A DNA stretch of 64,000 nt. Source: Bimastos eiseni. Taxonomy: Eukaryota; Annelida; Clitellata; Crassiclitellata; Lumbricidae. The stretch spans positions 6,249,367 through 6,313,366 of the forward strand of contig OY365822.1 of NCBI GenBank assembly GCA_959347315.1, in the 5' to 3' direction. The notes beneath the pieces were generated by a model. That model did no database searches and was not told where the DNA came from. It was given only the letters and a program-made list of their open reading frames with translations. A program made the translations under genes and the position numbers. Each line of letters starts with the position of its first letter. The stretch's first letter is position 1. This document shows, one piece after another, positions 35,501-46,400 of this stretch.

Positions 35501-38500
35501 GTCCGAGGGGTGAGTCCCGGGCACATGGCTGCATCGGGAACATCCACATGACGCTTGGGAATTACATGAGCGCATGTCGCTCCTACGAAGAGCAGCTCGA
35601 TCGCAGTCGGGAGAGTGGGGACACAGAAGGCGAGGCTCTCGCCTACGGAAACATGGGAATCACGAAGATGAACGCACGGATATACGAGGATGCGATCGGG
35701 TTCTTCGAGCAGCAGCTCGCCCTGCTTGAGCAGCTCACCGGCTCGCGGACGATCGCCGAGCGCGGACGGACGACTCGCAACATGGGCGACTGTTACGACG
35801 CGATCGGGGAGCACGGGGAGGCAATTCGGTGTTACGAGTCCTATCTGGCGATGAGTCCCAACTCGCTCCCCGACCAGAACCATGCTTACCACGGTCTGGG
35901 CTGTGCGTACCAATCCGCGGGCAGTCTCCACCAGGCCCTCATCTGCTTTGAGAAGCGTCTTGTGGTTGCACACGGTCTCGGCGACCCGGTCATTGTCGGA
36001 CGCGCGTATGGCGAGCTTGGCTGCCTGCACAGCCTTATGGGGAATTCGGAGCAGGCGATCAACTATCTTCAGCACCAGAGGAGGATTGCGAGGGACCTTG
36101 CGGATCCAACGGCAGAGGCGGAGGCAGCGTGCGCGCTTGGGGGAGTCTACCACCAGATGGCGGAGTTTGAGAAGGCATTAGAGTTCCACCGGATTGATCT
36201 GGAGCTCTCCACTGAGACGAGGGATGCGGCATGCCAGTGTGAGTTTACCTTTCATTTATGTAGCCCCTTTCACCTGTCTATGAACAATTAATTGATTGTT
36301 GTCTGTTATGACTAGGCCTGTTAATAATTATTTTTTAAATGGATGACATTTAAGAATTAATAATTAATTGGTAGTTGATTGTGCTTAAATTTATTCCCCC
36401 GATAATTAATAACAAATACAAAGTTAAAATTATTCATTGTTTATCTTTGAATTGTATTATTAATATTTTCCGATTAGTTATGACAAATACAGAATTGAAA
36501 TTATTTTTTTATTGAACGATTGCTGTACAAAATATTTATTTATTTAATTTTATTTATTGGTTTCTTTGAGGTGATCTATTCTTTCGCATCTCATCCAATT
36601 ATTGTTCTCGTTACTGTTGTCGATTAATTGGATTGATTAATTACTGTTTCATTGTCTTCTAAAAGGCCGAGCATTTGGCAATCTGGGCTTATCGAACGAG
36701 TCGCTTGGAAACTACGAGGAAGCGGTTGCATACCAACTGAAGCTGTTGCAGGTTGCCTCGGAGATAAAGGACAACGCTGCCAAAACGCTTGCTCTCACAA
36801 GCCTTGGTGAGTTCATACAACTCACTGCTCTTGCTCAGTGTTGTGAATTTCTTTCTGTCTGTCTGTGTGTGTGCATCTGCATGGGCGGCAATCCCGGTGT
36901 GTTAGGGGGCAGGTCACCCACCTTTTACGAAGAGGGGACTCATTATACGTTTGTTTTACCGTCCCACATTCCTTACCCCTCTCCCATTGGTGTCCCTCTC
37001 ACGTGTCAAACGAGATCGCCCTCTGTGTCTCTGTCTGTGTGTCTCTGTCTGTGTGTCTCTGTCTGTGTGTCTCTGTCTGTGTGTCTCTGTCTGTGTGTCT
37101 CTGTCTGTGTGTCTCTGTCTTTGTGTCTCTGTCTGTGTGTCTCTGTCTGTGTGTCTCTGTCTGTGTGTCTCTGTCTGTGTGTCTCTGTCTGTGTGTCTCT
37201 GTCTGTGTGTCTCTGTCTGTGTGTCTCTGTCTGTGTGTCTCTGTCTGTGTGTCTCTGTCTGTGTGTCTCTGTCTTTGTGTCTCTGTCTGTGTGTCTCTGT
37301 CTGTGTGTCTCTGTCTGTGTGTCTCTGTCTGTGTGTCTCTGTCTGTGTGTCTCTGTCTGTGTGTCTCTGTCTTTGTGTCTCTGTCTTTGTGTTTCTGTCT
37401 GTATGTCCTAGTCTGTCGATCTATCTCTGTTTGTCGTTTCTGTAAGTATGTATGTATGCCTGCATGTTCGTGCATATATTTATTTATGTATATGTTAAAA
37501 CTTCTAATTATGATCGATTGGCTACAAGATTTTTTTAATTCGAATTTGGGTCAATCAACAAATTTCAGTTGCTAATTCTGATTCTAATTTATTAGCAATT
37601 TAACTGATCATGCCCAATTTGCCTATCTCTGTCAGTTACAGTGAATTTAAGCTGTACCTTTTACCAGGGCGAGTATACCATGCGGTGGGTCGCTACCCTG
37701 AGGCCATCGACAGTCTGAGGCAGGGACTGAAGATTGCCCTCGAGGGAGATCAGAGAGAGGACGAGGCCAAGATACGACATCGCCTTGGCCTCGCCCTCTG
37801 GCTCGAGGGCAGCTTCGACGACTCGCAGCAGGAGCTTTACCTGGCGATCGAGCTGTTCGAGTCGATACGAAGGGAGTCCCAGTACAATAACGACTGCAAG
37901 ATGTCGCTCTTTGAATTGCAGACGGCCTCTTATCAGGCCCTTCAGGTATTGTCGCTACAACTCTTGCATTGTTCCAATCATTCGGATGATATTTGCTATG
38001 ATGACTTTTTTAGACTGTTCTGATGATAATTCTGATGATGTAATGGTTAATTGTGATGATAGTTATGATGATAGTAATTCTGATTATAATTCTGATGATT
38101 TGTAAATTTAATTGTTTTATAGATTTCATGTAATTTGTACTTTGGATTGCCAAATAAGCTTCAAATGATTAAAAAAATGATGATGATGATAATTCTGATC
38201 ATTATGACAATAATTACGATGAGAATTCTGATAATGATTTTAATTATCACAATATTTCTGATGAAATTTTTTATAATTCCCTCAATTATTTTGCGAATAA
38301 TTTGGATAATTCAGACAATAATTATAATTATTCTGACGATTATCCTGATGAATATTCTGACGCTAAAATTCAGCTATCTAATGTTAAGTATGATGGTGCT
38401 TTTGATAATAAGTATAGAAAAAGACTATGCATTGTTGACGATGATGATACGAGTTGCAATGGTGATGGTGATAACAATGGTGCGATGCTACCTAATGATG

Positions 38501-40075
38501 ATATTTATTGATATAATTAAACATATTTTCGTTTTCAGAGAGTTCTTGTAGCCTTGGATCGGACGGATGAAGCGCTGCTCGTGGCCGAGCGAGCAAGGAC
38601 CCGAGCCTTCATCGACCTCGTCCTTGAGCGTCAGAGCCTGCCGTCACAGTCGGGGAGCAGCTGGTACAACGGGGTGGACAGCTCACCCGTTACCATGGAC
38701 ACGATACTGAGCACGGTCGATCAACAGAAATGCGCAGTCCTCTACTATTCCCTTGCCGCTGGATACCTCTACTCTTGGCTCATCCTGCCTCAAAAGGGTA
38801 TGTGATGTTTATGACCATTTATGTAGCTCCTTTTACTCTCTTGTTCGTTCATGGTATCATTGATTTGGATCAAGAGATTATATTGTATCTTTGTATAGTT
38901 TAGGGAAAAGAGAATTTTCGTGTGGCACGCTGGCCGTTTGGTAAGAGCAGTGGGTCTGTAATGCTCAGTGTGCGCCGAGTGTGCGGGTTTTACTCTCGTC
39001 AAAGTAGTCACTGTGTAGAGACCTTGAAAAAGTTCTTCATGCGCAATTGCTCTGGATTACAACTGCAGTTGTGTCTTCGAGGGATATGTGCACTTTTGAG
39101 CTGATAGTAGGAAGTATCAAATTTCAGTTGTATTGTATTGTATTGTATTGTATTGCAGCAACTTACAGGTTCATGACAGTACAGAGGTATTGAAAATTCA
39201 CTCAACCATTGAGTTTACTAGGCCTAACTTCGTGAGGGGTTCAGTCTTTGTAAACCATGGACGGTTAGGACAGTGTTGCCCAAACTATGGGCCGCAACCC
39301 AAAAGTGAGTCGCAGCGTCTTTTCAAGTGGGTCGCAATGCTTACGGAATGAAACTGTTCTCTTGACCTTCTTTGTTGTATTGCCACAGTAGTCTTGGCAG
39401 AAAGTTCATTTTGTCCCTATCAGGGAAATGAGACGTCTTGCTTGCAGGTTGTATTTTGTTTCCAGTCTCTCACTCATGGTCAGTCTCACCTGAAGTGGAG
39501 CAATATAAATTATCAATTACCACTACCTTTGCTTGTGTTACCTAGTCATGTTTCGTATTATTTTGCCAGGCGTAGTTAAGTTTCATGAGAGCGTTGTCAC
39601 GGAGCCAGACGAGCTATCGGTTGCTAGTAGCGACGTCCAGAGCGTGTCGACTGTGTCGGCTGCTTCTGCCATCACTGGGTGCATCAGCCGGGCAAGAGAA
39701 TCACTTGGCGTCGAGTCACACCTGAGCGCTTCCAGGTACGCCTGCATCTTTCAGCGGGATTGTATTTGCTGATTGCATCTTTTGATCGACTCTGTAATTC
39801 AACTATCTGTATTGGGGAAGGGGTTTAGCTTAATTTCCTAAGAAATCATTTGTTCATTCAATTTATTCTGATATTTTCTGTGATGATCCTTCTGAAAAAC
39901 TTGGAGGCGCTTCCAGCCCAGCCCCGACCAGCGAGTAGAGAGAGACCAATATTGAACCTCAAGTCACTTATTGCAATGTTATTTACAATGTACTTTACTG
40001 TTGTATAGATGCCAGTTAGTTTAACTTGATAAGTTTTATTTAAGGAGAATCCAGGTTCAAGGCAACCTATAAATG

Positions 40076-40116
<41 letters not shown>

Positions 40117-40447
40117 AATGGCAATATCAAATTTCAGTTGTATTGTATAAAATGCAGCAACTTACAGGTTCATGACAGTACAGAGGTACTGAACATTCAC
40201 TCAACCAATGAGTTTACTAGGCCTAACTTCGTGAGGGGTTCAGTCTTTGTAAACCATGGACACTTAGGACAGTGTTTCCCAAACTATGGGTCGCAACCCA
40301 AAAGTGGGTCGCAGCGTCTTTTCTATAGCTATATTTATATATATATTGCTTTCTTATGTATATGAATTAAATAAATAAATAAAACACGTTTTCTATATCA
40401 TAATAATAGAAATATATATGTCTGTATATATATATATATAAAAACCC

Positions 40448-40481
<34 letters not shown>

Positions 40482-43400
40482 CCAGGATGTCACTTACTAA
40501 GAGCGAAGTGGATGACAATGACCACGATGGTCGTTTGGTTCAACTGGGTGATCGACTGAATGCTGAGAAGGACGTCCTTGGGTTCCTGCGAATGACGAAC
40601 CGTAGCCACGCCTGGAACTGCAGCAGCTTTAGCATCGGCAGTTTGGCCAGCATCGGATCTGGACCAAACGATGCGGAGAGGCGCCGAACTGCCAGCTGCC
40701 GAAGCTCAGCGTCACGTCAGACGGCAAAAGAGGATGGATCGAAACCCTCGCTCATCCGGCTGTACGATCTGCTCCTCGGAGCGATGGAGGAGGTCCTGCC
40801 TCCGACTGGAGGATGTGGCGGATGCAAGGTGATGCATGCAGGGGCTAAATTAACTAATGAATAAGGTTTTGTTTTTAGGGTTTGGGTTAGTGTTAGGGTC
40901 TCTGAGTTTAATGTCAGTCATAGGGTTTGGGTTAGGGTTAGGGTTGGTTTTAGAGTGAATGTTTAGGCTAGTGTTATGATGTGGTTAGCTTTGAGGCTAA
41001 TGCCATTGTTAGGATCAGTGTTATTGTATGGGTTAGGGCAGCGATTCCCAACCTGAGGCTAGCGCGCCAAAAGTGGCCCGGCAGGTCTCAAGAAGTGGCC
41101 ATAGATCTATCAAAGATATAACAAAATATACGTGCAAAAAATGAATATTTGACAATAATTATTTCGTAGTATGAATTGTTATATTTTGTTGACGTCTCTT
41201 ACTAATCTAAAATGATGAAACTGGAATTTATCCATATGTAATATGATTCTATTCTACAATAAAAATCTGTTTAAATTTATAATAATTATTTTTAATCTTG
41301 TGACCCATCATGTCTTCCAACTAAATAAAAGTGGCCCTAAGTCGAAAAAGATTGAGAACCACTGGGTTAGGGCTAGGGTTAGTTTTATGGTTTGTGTTAG
41401 AGTTAGTGTTAGTGGTGGAGTTGGGATTAGTGTCAAGGTGAAGGTTTTGGTTAGAGTTTTGGTTAGGGTTTTGGTTAGGGTTTTGATTAGGGTTTTGTTT
41501 AGTGTTAAGATTAATTATATGGTCTATTTCAAATATGCAATCTGGCCCTTGATCAAAAATGGTCGTGCAACAATGTCAGAGATTAACGCTAGTTGCCAGT
41601 TCATTCAAGTCTCAATAGTAGCTGTCCTTCCCTTTTTCCACAGGAGTTGGCCCTCGTGCTCCAGGGTGACCTATACCTCGTTCCCTTCGCCCTTCTGCGC
41701 CCCACTCAGTCGTCCGCCTGTCTCTACGAGCGCTACAGCCTCCTCATCTCTCCCTCCATCTGTGCCATGCAGGCCGCCCAGTCCCTCTCCGATCGTTGCC
41801 CTTACGACCCCATCTCCTCGGGGGCAGTCGTCGTCGGCAACCCCAAAATCCCAGCATCCGTAACGGCTGCCTGGCATTGGCGCCCTCTTCCCGCGACCGA
41901 ACAGGAGTGTCACCTCATCTCGGAGATGCTCGGCTGTCGCTCGCTGACCGGATCGGGAGCGACCCGCGATGCCGTCACGAGGGACATGCTTCACGCTGAA
42001 GTGATCCACTTTGCGACTAATATCTCATGGATGCTGTCTTCGATCGTCCTTGCTCGCAACGGATTGGATCGTCCGAGCAACTGGGATGGAGGATCAAACG
42101 CGATCGACGACTCGCTCGACGGGCCCGCCCTGTCGGAGTACCTGCTGACTGCCGCCGACGTGCTCGACGTGCCCATCGGAGCGAAGCTTGTTGTCTTAAA
42201 TTCGTCGCACGCTGACGAACGTTCCGGTCAGATGAACGCGGATGGTGTCATCGGGCTGACGCGAGCCTTTCTTGCGGCTGGGGCACAGTGCGTTCTCCTT
42301 CCGCTCTGGCCCGTGCCCGAGGGGGCGTCTCGTCTTCTCCTGAGGAACTTCTACCGGTGTCTTCTGCAAGGAGCAACGACGAGTGCGGCCCTAGCCGAAT
42401 CCATGCGCGTCGTGCGAGCCACGCGCCAGTTTGCTCATCCGTCCAACTGGGCGTGCTGGACGCTCGTCGGGAGCAACGTACGCATCAGCAGCAAGGTGAC
42501 GCTGATGGGGCGCGGCCTGAAGGCCCTTCTTGGGACGCCTACAAGTTCACGGGAGGCGATGAGAGTTGTCCTTCATCTGGTGAGTAGATGTCGGCATCTT
42601 TGTGTTTATCTGGACACTGTTGGCTTTACTCGTTCTACAGTTCAAATGGACTGACTGGGTTGTCTGTGCTGTTTTTTAGCGATACTTCGTGTCTCATCAC
42701 ATCCTAGTCTCTGCACTTGTATTCCATCTATCCTTATCTGACTCCAGGTGATCCTCTCTTTCCGGTTCCATCCTCCTCTTCCGATCTATCCTGTTCGCTG
42801 CCATTCCATCCCATCTGTTGTTCATCGCCGTATTTCTGAACCTGACCGTCGTATGTGTGCAATGTTTGTATGTGTATATGATTATGAGTATGTATGTATT
42901 AATTCATTCATTCTCACATTTATTACGATGATTTATATAGCGTCCCTTTAAAGTTACTATTCAGAAAGCAATCCTGACCCTAAGCACAGCTGAAAAGAAC
43001 AGTTTGTGTGTATGCATGTATGCCTTAGAGAATTTCATGATGGTTCACGGAGACAACCAATTCAGCGGTTACAATATAATACAACTGTAATTATTACAAT
43101 TAGTTCAGACGTGCACACACGCCTCAGTGGCGCAATTGCAGTTAGAATTGCAAAGCAGTTGTATGCTCAAGGTCCCTACACGGTAGCTCTTCGGACGAGG
43201 ATCGTGCCCACACTCTCCGCGTTACAGGTCGACCGCTCTAACCAATCGGTCACACGCGACACATTCTTTCTGTTGCTGGCCCAAGGTCCCATTCCACGCA
43301 TTCTGTTGCAATCTTAAAACTGTCCTGGACCGATCACATGTAATCTCTGGAGGTTGTTTTACATTGTAGGTCGAGAAAGCCCTGCAGCGCATCCAGACTG

Positions 43401-46400
43401 GCCAACGCAACCCCATGTACATGACTCGCTCGAGCATCGAGAACCGCGTGGGCGACACGAGCGGCTGGCAGGACATCTTGGTCGCCATGGGTTTCCGGTT
43501 TGAGTCGGAAGCTTCCAGCAACGGTCAGACGGCCACGGTCTTCTTTCCATCGTCAGATCCTGGTGATCGACTCGCCCAGTGCAGTGCCAGTTTACAGGGA
43601 CTCATTGGTAGGTAACATATGCACTGACTAAGAGCCAGTCAAAGCCTATGACCTCATTACTTTTGCTCTCATTCTCTGTCTGCCTCTCTTATACCCTTCT
43701 ATCTTTCTCTGTCTGTCTGTCTGTCTGTGTGTTTGTGTGTCTGTCTGTCTGCTTGTGTATCTGTCTGTGTGTTTGTGTTTTATCGCCTTGTGTGTCTATC
43801 TGACTGTCTGCCTGTGTGTCTGTCTGTCTGTCTTCATTTCTCTTTGCCTTTCCTTCCTTCACCTTTCCCTCATACTGAAATTGCGACATTGTGTCTCTGT
43901 CCCTGCCTTTATATTTCCCTCTCCTTCTGTGTCCCTGGTCTGCTCCATCCTTTTCATTTTCCTTCTCTCGATGTCTTTCTCCCTGCTTTACCATGTCCTG
44001 TCCTTTACCCGCTCTCCCCGGTTCGTTCCTGTTGAAGAGCTTGTTGTATATGTTTTGTGTAGGTTTGAGCGTACCATCCCTTATCTGTCTATCGAAAATC
44101 AAAGAACTTCCAGAAGTTGGGCGAATTCTGACATCTCTCGTAAGCCTCAGTTTAATTCAGAATGTCATTGCATTGGATTTACGTTTTTGCTCCAAAATAC
44201 ATGCAGTTTGGTGCTTGATAAATCTAATGGAGGTTACATTATTGCCCAACCTTTCCTTACATTACTTTACGCAGAGATTGGAGGTAGTTTGTAGCGATTT
44301 TTATTATTACAGCAAACTTACAGTGGTGAAAAATATTTATTGCATCACCATGTAAAAAGCTAAATATCGGTTTAATGCATTTAAAATTAGTTTTTTAAAT
44401 TAATATCACTCAAATTATTTAGTAAACAAGCATGAAATCTGTCATTTACATATTTTCAAGAATTTGTCTGTTGGTCGATGTAAGGAAGAAAATAAGAAAA
44501 ATTCATTCTTTCTACTCATCACATCCTAATATTTTGTTTTATCACCTCTAGCTTTTATCACAGGCAGGATGATGCAATAATTATTTCCACCACTGTATAT
44601 GGTACCCCTTCAAAAATGCCTTCTCAGGGGCAGTCCCAGTTCAACCCCGGTTGAACAGGGTAGTGAAAACGAGGCAGAATCACCAATAGGACACCATTCT
44701 ACTTAGCATAGAGTGACCATGATTACTGTATTTTTCACCTTTCCTTAGCATTGTTTATTGTTTGGTAAAAGTTACGGTTGTGGTTTTCATTCCAGTTGAA
44801 GGACTTCCTCAGTCAGTTCCCACGTCATGGAACAACAAAACCCAATCCATCGACAACGGTTGGCATCGAATTGTGGAAACTTACCGGGATTCACGAATTC
44901 CTCGCATCTCTTGGTTTGTTTGCATACTCGTAATGACGTTTAACAACACTGATTGGTTTCTTTGATTAGTAATATATTAATCGTCTCAAACTGATTTGTC
45001 ATTAAGCATGTGGTTAACTATTTAAGTTTTTCCATGTTTCAACTTCATACTGACTGCCATGATTACTTACTGTATTATGGTGACTCAACTATGGGACTTG
45101 TGTCTAAACTTAAGTCCCTGCAAACCTTTTCAAGAACTCTTACCCGGACTCACTACTTGACATCCCACCTGTCAATCCTCGGCGAAAGCGATGCCCTCCT
45201 TAACAGCTACTCTGCCTCCCTTCTGACCTCCTGGAAACCGAACTCTGACCGCCCACGGACTATCCTTTGGACAACCCTTTCGACTTGACGCAGCGCTCGT
45301 GAATAAGCTGGTGCCTGCGCTTAGCTTTGAAGTGGCGCTTTAGAAGTTTGGAGATCACTATTACGAACTTCATACCGGCTGCCATGATTACTTGAAAACA
45401 GAAAAATTTTAAATTCTTGCAGCATCTTTTGCTCAGAAGTGCACATGCCTCGACACCGCAATTGCTCAAGGTTTCTACACAGTGACTGACGCCTCAGACG
45501 AGGGTCGAACCCCCTCACTCAGCACACACTGAGTGTTACGGGCCGACCGCTCTAACCGATCAGCCACCGTGCCGCACAATTGTATAGCTATATGATTATT
45601 ATATTACATCAATCAGTGGTCCATTACTTGCATTGGCTGACCATTCAGCAAAAAAATCTGCCTGTTAGTTAATGAAGTCCTACCACTAACAATGTTATCA
45701 GCCGACGATTAATAGAGCTTGTGGTGAATTTTCGACATTGTAGGGTTTGAGTTGGTCGAGGTTGGAAAAGAGGAAGTGACTGTTCGTCTCGGAAAGAACT
45801 CCAGTCGCCGCGTGCTCCACTACTCGCTCCAGGCGCTGATGGCCATCTTCGGTAAGCGCATAAACTTATCCCGTCCTACTGGGACTTGTCCTGCTGGCTC
45901 CTGTTGCCATGGTAATGTAAATGTGATCCAATTGTTTCACATATTCTGTGGCTACTGTAGTTTTACTGCCTACGTTAAACAACAGGAATCGGATGATCTA
46001 CATATGGGGCCAATGGTTGGAATGGCAACCATCTAACATTGTATTTTTACCATCTTTTATTTAATTTGGCTTGCATAAAGTTTGTCATGAATGGGTCGTC
46101 GGTTTATCGGAGATCTTTCAACTCTTTTTCATGTATGTTCCCGTCGACCTACAGAGCTGAAATTTTGCACACTTATCACGCTTGCATGACGATGCAATGT
46201 ATAAAATTTTTACGAACATAACTGAAAAATGGAGAAAAAATGACAAAAAAGCACAAAATTAAATATCGTTTACCTGCTCGAACGTGTCCTCCTTGACGAG
46301 CTACACTCCAGCAAGTTTGCATCATAAATGATCTCTTAAGGAAATGGATCGATTGCGCCATCTACCAGATTACCAAAAGTCAATAAAAGAGGGTCCAAAA

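Noticed and set aside
33910..36153. Long open frames antisense to TTC28 exon 5
   Set aside because: They mirror a GC-rich conserved coding exon on the plus strand and have no splice context or family resemblance of their own.
36231..36670. Frameshift or sequencing error at the TTC28 exon 5-6 junction
   Set aside because: The GT donor and AG acceptor keep phase; only one codon changes from Gly to Cys compared with vertebrates, so no error is required.
36746..37575. Cys/Val/Ser-rich proteins over the GTCTCTGTCTGT array
   Set aside because: Microsatellite translation running on from the end of TTC28 exon 6; the exon ends at a consensus donor at 36806.
45010..45288. 92-residue frame in TTC28 intron 14
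   Set aside because: Ends in a dispersed-repeat tail shared with 27958-28075; probably a decayed retroposon. No family recognised and no splice support.
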